A DNA stretch of 64,000 bases from Flavobacterium chryseum. GTDB lineage: Bacteria; Bacteroidota; Bacteroidia; Flavobacteriales; Flavobacteriaceae. Both the position numbers and the translations under genes were made by a program. The notes below the pieces were generated by a model, which did not search any database, was not told the DNA's origin, and was given only the letters and a program-made list of their open reading frames with translations. The stretch spans positions 1 to 64,000 of the forward strand of contig NZ_SNWW01000001.1 of NCBI RefSeq assembly GCF_004362015.1. The letters are read 5' to 3'. Positions 34,241-41,766 of this stretch are shown in pieces; the first letter of the stretch is position 1, and each line of letters begins with the position of its first letter.

Positions 34241-34312
34241 ATGATAAAATTTATTGTAACTGCAATTGTAATTCTGATAGGATTCGTTTGCAAAATATTG
34301 GCAATTATTTAA
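34241..34312 (+). CDS. Tiny hydrophobic peptide between ABC ATPase and permease
   Basis: A 23-codon frame encodes MIKFIVTAIVILIGFVCKI and four further residues (LAII), a single membrane-helix peptide. It starts six bases after the ATPase stop and ends before a 50-base gap to the permease. Its position and composition suit a small membrane subunit or regulator of the transporter, but such a short frame could occur by chance. Confidence 0.4.
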   Translation: MIKFIVTAIVILIGFVCKILAII

Positions 34313-34363
34313 ATCCTTAATTGGGTTTACCAAAAACAAATCAAATAACTAAAAAATTACAAA

Positions 34364-36790
34364 ATGATTTTTAACTGGTTTAAAATATTTATATATCATT
34401 TAAGGCAAAACAAATTGTTTTCGTTTTTAAATGTTTTAGGGTTAAGCATTGGAGTTGCAGGAGTAATATTCGCCATTTTATATTGGAATAATGAAAACTC
34501 TTATGACCAATGGAATCCCGAAAAAGAAAACTCTTATCAGGTACTTAACCAAATAGGAATGACTGGCGACATTTGGGCTACGAATTCTATTCCGTTTGGT
34601 GAAACTTGCAAAGCTACAATTCCTGAAATTGAACAAATCTCTTTTATGAATATTTGGTACAATGAAGATGTTGTCAAATTTGAAAATAAGAAATTATTTG
34701 ATAAAAAAATCACAGTTTCTGATAACGGTTTTTTTGATATTTTCCCTTTTGAAATAATAAAAGGAGCAAAAAAGAACATATTAAAAGAAAAATACAGTGT
34801 TGCTATTTCTGAAGATCAGGCAAATTTGCTCTTTAAAAATGAGGACCCGATAGGAAAATCTGTTGAATTTAAGAGCAATTCTTATGTTGTAAAATCTATT
34901 TATCGCCTTTCAAGGCCTTCTTCTATTGAACCAAATTTTGTTTTTGGAGGAATCAGGCGTGACCAGGATGCAGACAGTTGGGGAAATTTTAATTATGGCC
35001 TCATGGTTAAAATGAAGAAAAACGCTGATCCTGCTACTGTTTGGAAGAAAATGCAAAATGTAGATTATGTAAATCGAACTTTAAAGGAAGCAAAATCAAG
35101 TGGTAAATCAGTCAAAGATTTTGTTAAAGAATATGGACAGACTACCGTAATTATAGATCAACTGAAAACGGCACGACTACACGGAACAAAATCAAGCGGA
35201 AGCAATTTCCCTGAAGGAAAAGGTAATTTGCAATTGCTTTACATTATGGTTGGTTTATCAGTTTTAATTTTGCTGTTATCCCTTGTTAATTACATTAATT
35301 TAGCCACAGCATCTGCCATAAAACGTGCTAAAGAAGTAGGTGTCCGTAAAATTGTTGGCGCCAGTAAAAAACAAATTATTGCTCAATTTATATTTGAAAC
35401 TGCGATAATTGTGATACTTGCAATTTTGTTTGCCTTAGCAATCGTAGAGCTTTCATTACCTTATTACAATGTCTTTTTAAAGAAAAATTTGACTATGAAT
35501 GGCGGTGAATTTTACCTGCAGCTCATTTTTATTTTTGGATTAGTAATCGTTCTTGCGGGTATTTTCCCTGCCATTTATATCTCAAATTTTGAAACTTTAA
35601 AGGTTCTTAAAGGTAATTTCTCCAGAAGCAAAAGCGGAATCTGGATTCGAAATTCGATGCTGATTTTTCAATTTGGTATTGCAGCATTCTTTATCATCGG
35701 AGCTTTAATTGTGAACTCTCAGGTAAATTATATGATGAACAAAGAGCTTGGTTTTAGCGGTGATCAAATCATTAGAATTCCATTTAATTATCCTGATTAC
35801 AAACAGAAAACAAATAAGTTTCTCGCAATGAAACAAGAACTCAAAAAATTATCGGGAGTTCAGCAGGTTTCTACTTTTGCAGGAACTTTTGGTAACAGTA
35901 CCAGCTCGAGTTCCGGATTTACTCACAACGGAATTTTTGTTCAGCCAAGAAATGTCGAAATGGATTTTGGTTTTCTGGAAATGATGAAAATTAAAATTGT
36001 AGAAGGCCGTGACCTATCTCCTAAATTTGCTTCTGACACTATTGACAATTGGCTTATAAATGAAACTCTTGCCAAAACTCTCGGACTTAAAAATCCGATA
36101 AATACCGTAATAACTTCTGGCTGGGGAAATGAGAAGGGAGAAATGAAATTTAAAATTGTGGGCGTTGTAAAAGATTTTCATATTACCGGACTCCAAGATA
36201 AAGTACCTCCAATGGTTTTCATTAATCTTCAAACATTAGAATGGAACAACTTTAGCAATGTTTATATAAAAGTTTCTCCAAATAATTTAACCGAAACTTT
36301 GGATAAGCTAAAAACGTATTGGGAGAAAAATGTAAATCCTGATTATCCTTTTGATTATGAATTTGTAAACAAAGGATTTGCTAAAACCTATCAGGAACAA
36401 GTGAAACAAAAAGATTTGTTTTTTATTTTGAATCTGGTCGTAATTATCATTGCCGTTTTTGGATTGTTTGCTTTGGCTTCTTTTTCTATGGAAAGAAGAT
36501 TGAAGGAAATCGCCATCAGAAAAACGCTTGGCGCAGAAACCGATGTTTTACTGAAAGAACTTTCAAAACAATATATCGTTTTTTGCTTAATTGGTTTCGG
36601 AATCGGAATTGTTCCTGCTTATTTTTTGCTGCAAAAATGGCTGGAGAATTTCGCCTTTAGAATTGGAATTTCGGTTGTTCCGTTTACTATTGCCCTACTG
36701 TCTTTATTAATTTTGACTTTAGTAATTGTTTCTGCCAAAGCTTATCAAGTTACCAAAATAGATATTTTGAAATATTTAAAATACGAATAA
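34364..36790 (+). CDS. ABC transporter permease, FtsX/MacB type
   Basis: An 808-aa inner-membrane protein with two MacB periplasmic core regions and two FtsX units. There is a helix at about 20-42 (FLNVLGLSIGVAGVIFAILY), a periplasmic part to 285, three helices around 288-310, 345-365 and 380-405 with AIKRAKEVGVRKIVGASKKQ, then a second set with ASFSMERRLKEIAIRKTLGA and terminal helices. This ten-helix 'duplicated' layout is usual in Bacteroidota. With the ATPase and adaptor it forms an exporter; the substrate (antibiotic, lipid or peptide) is not determinable. Confidence 0.92.
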   Translation: MIFNWFKIFIYHLRQNKLFSFLNVLGLSIGVAGVIFAILYWNNENSYDQWNPEKENSYQVLNQIGMTGDIWATNSIPFGETCKATIPEIEQISFMNIWYNEDVVKFENKKLFDKKITVSDNGFFDIFPFEIIKGAKKNILKEKYSVAISEDQANLLFKNEDPIGKSVEFKSNSYVVKSIYRLSRPSSIEPNFVFGGIRRDQDADSWGNFNYGLMVKMKKNADPATVWKKMQNVDYVNRTLKEAKSSGKSVKDFVKEYGQTTVIIDQLKTARLHGTKSSGSNFPEGKGNLQLLYIMVGLSVLILLLSLVNYINLATASAIKRAKEVGVRKIVGASKKQIIAQFIFETAIIVILAILFALAIVELSLPYYNVFLKKNLTMNGGEFYLQLIFIFGLVIVLAGIFPAIYISNFETLKVLKGNFSRSKSGIWIRNSMLIFQFGIAAFFIIGALIVNSQVNYMMNKELGFSGDQIIRIPFNYPDYKQKTNKFLAMKQELKKLSGVQQVSTFAGTFGNSTSSSSGFTHNGIFVQPRNVEMDFGFLEMMKIKIVEGRDLSPKFASDTIDNWLINETLAKTLGLKNPINTVITSGWGNEKGEMKFKIVGVVKDFHITGLQDKVPPMVFINLQTLEWNNFSNVYIKVSPNNLTETLDKLKTYWEKNVNPDYPFDYEFVNKGFAKTYQEQVKQKDLFFILNLVVIIIAVFGLFALASFSMERRLKEIAIRKTLGAETDVLLKELSKQYIVFCLIGFGIGIVPAYFLLQKWLENFAFRIGISVVPFTIALLSLLILTLVIVSAKAYQVTKIDILKYLKYE

Positions 36791-36814
36791 AAGCTTGTAG
36801 ACCATTTTTTTTGA

Positions 36815-36851
36815 ATACCCGCCAGATTTATAAAATTTGGCGGGTATTTTT
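36815..36851 (+). terminator. Terminator of the export operon
   Basis: AATACCCGCCAGATTT pairs with AATTTGGCGGGTATT (one G-U) and is followed by TTTTATTTT, 25 bases after the permease stop. Confidence 0.85.
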
Positions 36852-36968
36852 ATTTTCAATAATAAAATCATGTTATAAAGAAGCTCTGTCCACCTGTCAC
36901 AATCATTTTCGTTAATCTCTATATCAACAAATCCAATCCAAAAAAGTTAAAGTCCGAACATAATCTGT

Positions 36969-36976
36969 TATCTTTG
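36969..36976 (+). promoter_or_regulatory. -7 box before the mrp-type gene
   Basis: TATCTTTG matches TAnnTTTG 70 bases before ATG 37047. A small palindrome TTTCAATCAATTGAAA at 37017-37032 lies in the leader and could be an operator. No -33 element is obvious. Confidence 0.5.
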
Positions 36977-37046
36977 CAGTCTGAAATCAGTTTAAATAAA
37001 AACAATTTTTAGATTAATTTCAATCAATTGAAACACGACATTAAAA

Positions 37047-38177
37047 ATGAAATTAGACAGAAAAGAAATTCTTAAAGCTCTGGAAACAATTACAGTAGCA
37101 GGAGAAGGAAAAAATATGGTTGAAAGTGGAGCTGTTGCCAATGTAATAACTTTTGGCGATGAAGTTGTAGTAGATTTAGTATTGCATACTCCGGCAATGC
37201 ACATAAAAAAGAGAGCCGAAGATGATATTAAAAAAACAATTCACGAATTAGTATCACCAGAAGCTAAAATTAAAGTAAATATTAAAGTAGAAACTCCTGA
37301 GAAAAACGAAATTAAAGGTCGTGCAATTCCCGGAATAAAAAATATAATCGCCGTTGCTTCTGGTAAAGGCGGAGTTGGAAAATCTACCGTTACAGCAAAT
37401 TTAGCCGTAACTTTAGCAAAAATGGGATTCGCAGTTGGTGTTCTTGATGCTGATATTTACGGACCTTCGATGCCAATTATGTTTGATGTTGAACATGAAA
37501 AGCCAGTTTCAATAACTGTTGATGGAAAATCGAAAATGAAACCTGTTGAAAGCTATGAAATAAAAATACTTTCAATCGGATTTTTTACAGCTCCGAGTCA
37601 GGCAGTAATCTGGAGAGGTCCAATGGCTGCAAAAGCATTAAATCAAATGATTTTTGATGCTGATTGGGGAGAATTAGATTTTATGCTAATCGATTTACCA
37701 CCGGGAACGGGAGACATTCATTTATCGATCATGCAATCATTACCAATTACCGGTGCAGTTGTAGTGAGCACACCACAAGCTGTAGCACTTGCAGATGCTA
37801 AAAAAGGGGTTGCCATGTTTATGCAGGATAATATCAATGTGCCTGTTTTGGGTATTATTGAAAATATGGCGTACTTTACACCAGAAGAATTACCTGACAA
37901 TAAATATTATATCTTTGGACAAGAAGGTGCAAAAAACCTTGCTGAAGATTTAAACGTTCCATTTTTAGGAGAAGTACCAATTGTACAATCTATTCGTGAA
38001 GCAGGAGATTATGGTCGTCCTGCAGCTTTGCAAACAGCTTCTTTAATAGAAACTATTTTTGAAGAGATAACTAGAAACGTTGTACAGGAAACAGTAAACA
38101 GAAACGATAGTTTACCTGCTACAGAAGCCATTAAAATTACAACTATGGCAGGATGTTCAGCAGTAGGCAAAAAATAA
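37047..38177 (+). CDS. Mrp/NBP35-family iron-sulfur carrier ATPase
   Basis: A 376-aa P-loop protein with an N-terminal DUF59/MIP18-like domain (1-95) and a deviant Walker A ASGKGGVGKSTVTANLAV, then DADIYGPSMP, WRGPMAAKAL, FMLIDLPPGTGD and IENMAYFTP. Such proteins bind an Fe-S cluster and deliver it to apo-proteins. The CxxC of many relatives is not evident before the C-terminus (CSAVGKK). A NifU-C-terminal-domain protein and a ferredoxin follow on the same strand, so an Fe-S assembly role is well supported by context. Confidence 0.92.
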   Translation: MKLDRKEILKALETITVAGEGKNMVESGAVANVITFGDEVVVDLVLHTPAMHIKKRAEDDIKKTIHELVSPEAKIKVNIKVETPEKNEIKGRAIPGIKNIIAVASGKGGVGKSTVTANLAVTLAKMGFAVGVLDADIYGPSMPIMFDVEHEKPVSITVDGKSKMKPVESYEIKILSIGFFTAPSQAVIWRGPMAAKALNQMIFDADWGELDFMLIDLPPGTGDIHLSIMQSLPITGAVVVSTPQAVALADAKKGVAMFMQDNINVPVLGIIENMAYFTPEELPDNKYYIFGQEGAKNLAEDLNVPFLGEVPIVQSIREAGDYGRPAALQTASLIETIFEEITRNVVQETVNRNDSLPATEAIKITTMAGCSAVGKK

Positions 38178-38260
38178 ATTTTTAGATCATTTAGATTTCC
38201 GGATTATTTATAGTTCGGAAATTTTAAGTCTAGCAGTCTAAAAATCAAACAATCTAAATT

Positions 38261-38500
38261 ATGACAACAGAAGAATTAACTAGTAACGTATTATTGGCTC
38301 TTGACGAAATCAGACCTTTCTTAAATTCTGATGGAGGAGACATTACACTTATTTCAATTGATGAAGATAAACATGTTAAAGTTCGTCTTGAAGGAGCGTG
38401 CATTAGCTGTAGTGTGAATCAAATGACTTTGAAAGCAGGAGTTGAAACAACGATAAAAAAATATGCGCCGCAAATAGAAACTGTGGTTAATATAATGTAA
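38261..38500 (+). CDS. NifU C-terminal domain protein (Fe-S scaffold)
   Basis: A 79-aa single-domain protein: LDEIRPFLNSDGGDITLISI, then the cluster-binding GACISCSVNQMTLKAGVE with the CxxC, ending IETVVNIM. Dimers hold a 4Fe-4S or 2Fe-2S cluster for transfer. It lies 83 bases after the Mrp gene, and the gap contains TTTAGAT/ATCTAAA repeats but no terminator, so the two are probably one operon. Confidence 0.93.
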   Translation: MTTEELTSNVLLALDEIRPFLNSDGGDITLISIDEDKHVKVRLEGACISCSVNQMTLKAGVETTIKKYAPQIETVVNIM

Positions 38501-38714
38501 TAAATCAAGCTTTTTTGTTCGTTATTCAATATGATGAATTAACAAGAATAATTGACCTTTAATCATTTTGATTTCGAAATATTAAGGATAATGATCAATA
38601 TTTAATCTATTTTTGCGATTTTAACAAAAAAGTCTCTAAAGATTTAAGAGATTTCGTATAGGATTGTTACAATTTTAAATTAAATTTGTGACGTAACCCC
38701 TTAATTCGAATTAT

Positions 38715-39197
38715 ATGAAGAATTTTTACGCTCTATTTTTTTTATTATTCTTTGTTTCAGCTAATTATGCGCAACAAAGTCCTCAAACATTAGTAGTTGA
38801 CAAAGCTTGGCTAAACGAGTCTGAAGAATGGACTGATTTTAAGTATGCCGGACAAATTGTTTTTTCAACTATTCCGTCAGCAGAAGAAGGAAGTTTAAGA
38901 ATCGGTAATTACGATTTTTTATATGACTTTTGTGATGGAAAAGCTAAATTTGCAAACAAAGCAACTTATAGCGCAGCAGAGTTTTCACATCCTAGAAAAG
39001 TTTCTGTTACTACAGATAAACAAGGTGTAGTAAATTCAACTTATGAAGGAACACTAATCTTTCAATCTGACAGAGATTATTATTCTGTAATAGCGGTAGT
39101 TATTATACTAGAGAAAAACGGAAATATTCTTGGCGTAAAAATGCGTCCAAAGGAAGAAACCAATAAAGAATATGCATTTAGCATAAAACCTAGCTAA
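38715..39197 (+). CDS. Secreted protein of unknown function
   Basis: A 160-aa protein with a signal peptide (MKNFYALFFLLFFVSANYAQ, cut near 20). The mature part is a beta-rich domain (TLVVDKAWLNESEEW, GSLRIGNYDFLYDFCDGK, STYEGTLIFQSDRDYYSVIA, NILGVKMRPKE), apparently a single globular periplasmic domain. It has its own -7 box, TAAATTTG at 38681-38688. It is interposed between the Fe-S scaffold and ferredoxin genes, but no link to Fe-S chemistry can be seen. I do not recognise a family. Confidence 0.75.
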   Translation: MKNFYALFFLLFFVSANYAQQSPQTLVVDKAWLNESEEWTDFKYAGQIVFSTIPSAEEGSLRIGNYDFLYDFCDGKAKFANKATYSAAEFSHPRKVSVTTDKQGVVNSTYEGTLIFQSDRDYYSVIAVVIILEKNGNILGVKMRPKEETNKEYAFSIKPS

Positions 39198-39256
39198 TAT
39201 AAATAGAAGGATTTTTTCACGTTATAAAATCCTAAAAAGAAAATTCCAAAATTAAA

Positions 39257-39574
39257 ATGGATGTATTAATAAAGATTAAAGATCGAGAAGGAGTTATACA
39301 CGAGTTACAAGCTCCGACTGATATGGCAATGAATATAATGGAGTTATGCAAAGCATACGAACTTCCTGTTGAAGGAACCTGTGGAGGAATGGCAATGTGT
39401 GCCTCTTGCCAGTGTTATGTTCTTAATGATGTTGCATTACCTGAAATGGGAGATGAAGAAGAAGCTATGCTTTCGGAAGCGTTTTATGTTAAATCTAACA
39501 GTCGTTTAGGCTGTCAGATTCCAATTACTACAGAATTAGAAGGATTAGAGTTAGAACTGGCTCCCGAGTATTAA
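39257..39574 (+). CDS. 2Fe-2S ferredoxin, adrenodoxin type
   Basis: A 105-aa electron carrier. The cluster ligands are in GTCGGMAMCASCQC (Cys, five residues, Cys, two residues, Cys) and the fourth in SRLGCQI, the adrenodoxin-type pattern. It begins with VLIKIKDREG, the first beta hairpin of the ferredoxin fold. Such proteins serve Fe-S assembly or redox enzymes. A strong terminator follows directly. Confidence 0.93.
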   Translation: MDVLIKIKDREGVIHELQAPTDMAMNIMELCKAYELPVEGTCGGMAMCASCQCYVLNDVALPEMGDEEEAMLSEAFYVKSNSRLGCQIPITTELEGLELELAPEY

Positions 39575-39580
39575 ATATCA

Positions 39581-39612
39581 AAAAAGCGAGAATTTAGGTT
39601 CTCGCTTTTTTT
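39581..39612 (+). terminator. Terminator between ferredoxin and the Imm22-like gene
   Basis: AAAAAGCGAGAA and TTCTCGCTTTTT form a perfect 12-bp stem with a 6-base loop. It is symmetrical and placed between convergent genes, so it is probably bidirectional. Confidence 0.85.
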
Positions 39613-39619
39613 ATTTATT

Positions 39620-40012
39620 TTAGATTTCATACTCGATTTCTCCAATGTATAATAGATTATCAATTGACACCGGATTTTTAATCAACTCTTTTGTTATAAA
39701 AACAACCGTATTAATTTGAGATAAATCATAGTTCAAATTTTCCAGCCTTTCTTTGGCTATTTTAATCCATTGGGACGAATAGGAATAGATTTTGAATTTT
39801 TCTTCAAATGAAATCTCTTCAACTGCAAATCCACTTTCCATAAAATCATGATCTAAAAAATATTTTCCTTGTGATTTTGCAAATTCTGAAATGTATTTTT
39901 CATCATCGTCATCATCATCTAGATAATAATCTTCACTTTCGCCTACAAAATTAAAATATTCATTTTCGGTCTTAAAATTCCCAAACCAAAAATGACTTGT
40001 TTCTTTTCTCAT
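39620..40012 (-). CDS. Probable immunity 22 (DUF4284)-type protein
   Basis: A 130-aa acidic protein. The N-terminus HFWFGNFKTENEYFNFV, the DDDDDDEKYISEFAKSQG acidic run, and FLDHDFMESGF match my recollection of the DUF4284/Imm22 family, where a W/F-G-x-F-x-s/t-E-x-x-F opening and the S.F....G..y.D.DF.E motif are typical. Family members are predicted immunity proteins of polymorphic toxins. No toxin gene is visible nearby, so this would be an orphan copy. It is convergent with the ferredoxin gene. Confidence 0.6.
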   Translation of the reverse strand: MRKETSHFWFGNFKTENEYFNFVGESEDYYLDDDDDDEKYISEFAKSQGKYFLDHDFMESGFAVEEISFEEKFKIYSYSSQWIKIAKERLENLNYDLSQINTVVFITKELIKNPVSIDNLLYIGEIEYEI

Positions 40013-40090
40013 AATTTTAATTTTTACTCTTCTTTGACAAATTTGATTTTATGTTAATGCAAAATACAATTTACATTTCTTTTTACAATC

Positions 40091-40127
40091 AAAAAAACCG
40101 TAATCACATTGCTGTAATTACGGCTTT
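40091..40127 (-). terminator. Terminator of asd
   Basis: On the minus strand CCGTAATTACA pairs with TGTGATTACGG (one G-U) and is followed by a run of T, 29 bases past the asd stop. Confidence 0.8.
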
Positions 40128-40155
40128 CTTTATAACAATTTTATTTAACCTCTAA

Positions 40156-41145
40156 TTATACCAAACCTGCTGCAATTAAATATTCAGCAATTTGAATCGT
40201 GTTTGTAGCAGCACCTTTTCTTAAGTTATCAGCAACTATCCACATGTTTAAAGTGTTTTCCTGGCTTTCATCACGACGAATTCTTCCAACAAAAACATCA
40301 TTTTTACCTTCTGCATATAATGGCATTGGGTAGGTAAAAGTGTCTAAATTATCCTGAACTACTACTCCATCAGTATTGTGTAAAATTTCACGAACTTCAT
40401 GTACATCAAAATCGTTTGTAAACTCAACATTTACTGCTTCGCTATGTCCGCCCACAACCGGAACACGAACTGCCGTAGCCGTAACTCTGATGGTATTATC
40501 ACCAAGAATTTTTTGAGTTTCACGAACCAATTTCATTTCTTCTTTAGTGTATCCGTTGTCTTCAAAACTATCACAATGTGGAATCGCATTTCTGTGAATT
40601 GGATATTTATAAGCCATTTCTCCCTGAATTCCTGCATATTCGTTTTCTAACTGTCTAACCGCTTTTACACCCGTTCCGGTGATTGATTGGTAAGTAGAAA
40701 CAATAATTCTTCTAATGTTGTATTTTGCATGCAAAGGCGCCAAAGCCAATACCATTTGAATAGTAGAGCAGTTTGGATTTGCAATAATTTTATCTTCTCT
40801 TGTTAATATTGAAGCATTGATTTCAGGAACTATTAATTTCTTAGTTGGGTCCATTCTCCAGGCAGAAGAGTTATCAATAACTGTTGTTCCGGCTGCAGCA
40901 AATTTTGGTGCCCATTCTAATGATGTATCTCCTCCGGCAGAAAAAACTGCAATATCAGCTTTCAAATCAACTGCTGTTTGTAATCCTACAACCTTATATT
41001 TAGTACCTTTAAATTCGATTTCTTTTCCTATTGATTTTTCAGATGCAACAGGAATTAATTCTGTTACAGGGAAATTTCTTTCCGCTAAAACTTTAAGCAT
41101 TATCTCGCCAACCATACCAGTGGCACCTACAACCGCTATTCTCAT
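40156..41145 (-). CDS. asd: Aspartate-semialdehyde dehydrogenase
   Basis: A 329-aa NADP-dependent enzyme converting aspartyl phosphate to aspartate semialdehyde for lysine/diaminopimelate, methionine and threonine synthesis. The N-terminal nucleotide motif is VVGATGMVGEIMLKVL, the active-site Cys126 is in ANPNCSTIQM, and further conserved segments are STYQSITGTG and RVPVVGGHSEAVN with the catalytic His. Length and motifs are normal. It is a single gene with a dedicated terminator and is followed on the opposite end by mscL. Confidence 0.96.
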   Translation of the reverse strand: MRIAVVGATGMVGEIMLKVLAERNFPVTELIPVASEKSIGKEIEFKGTKYKVVGLQTAVDLKADIAVFSAGGDTSLEWAPKFAAAGTTVIDNSSAWRMDPTKKLIVPEINASILTREDKIIANPNCSTIQMVLALAPLHAKYNIRRIIVSTYQSITGTGVKAVRQLENEYAGIQGEMAYKYPIHRNAIPHCDSFEDNGYTKEEMKLVRETQKILGDNTIRVTATAVRVPVVGGHSEAVNVEFTNDFDVHEVREILHNTDGVVVQDNLDTFTYPMPLYAEGKNDVFVGRIRRDESQENTLNMWIVADNLRKGAATNTIQIAEYLIAAGLV

Positions 41146-41260
41146 TTTTATATTTTTAGTATGAATTAATCTAAATTACTCTGCAAAAGTATACATAATA
41201 AAAGTCAAAACAACGCGATTCACAAAAAATAACAAAATGTTACAAAACAAACAAAAACCA

Positions 41261-41288
41261 AAAAAACCGCCTCAATTAAGAAGCGGTT
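41261..41288 (-). terminator. Terminator of mscL
   Basis: On the minus strand AACCGCTTC and GAGGCGGTT pair (one G-U) and are followed by TTTTTTT. It lies 31 bases past the gene. Confidence 0.8.
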
Positions 41289-41318
41289 AAGTTAGACTTA
41301 GTGTAGCGGTATAATATA

Positions 41319-41699
41319 TTATTGTTTATTTTTTAACAGATCTCTAATCTGAATAAGAAGTTCTTCCTGCGTTGGTCCGGTTGGTGCAGGTGGCGGAACA
41401 TCTTTCTTTTTAAGGTTGTTTAATCCTTTTATGATTAGGAATAATACAAAAGCCACAATTACAAAGTTAATTACTGCCGAAAGAAACACACCGTATTTAA
41501 CTCCGCCAAAAGCCGTCAGTTCTTCAATTGTTGATAAATGCGCTGCATCTAATGCCGGTTTTAGTATTAATGGCGTAATTACATCATCAATTAATGAGCT
41601 TACAATTTTATTAAAAGCAGCTCCAATAATTACACCGACAGCCAAATCTATTACGTTGCCTTTCGTTGCAAATTCTTTAAATTCTGATACAAATCCCAT
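41319..41699 (-). CDS. mscL: Large-conductance mechanosensitive channel MscL
   Basis: A 126-aa inner-membrane channel that opens under osmotic downshock. TM1 follows EFATKGNVIDLAVGVIIGAA with the pore-lining GVIIGAAFNKIV; a periplasmic loop, TM2 (AVINFVIVAFVLFLIIKGLN) and a cytoplasmic helix with Pro-rich linker (DVPPPAPTGPTQEELLIQI) complete the family layout. It pairs 67 bases after the MurF-Alr gene on the same strand. Confidence 0.96.
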   Translation of the reverse strand: MGFVSEFKEFATKGNVIDLAVGVIIGAAFNKIVSSLIDDVITPLILKPALDAAHLSTIEELTAFGGVKYGVFLSAVINFVIVAFVLFLIIKGLNNLKKKDVPPPAPTGPTQEELLIQIRDLLKNKQ

Positions 41700-41766
41700 A
41701 ATTCTTATTTAGTTTAAAATTAATTGAATGCCGAAAATACATAATTTTCGGGAAAATTCCTGCAAA

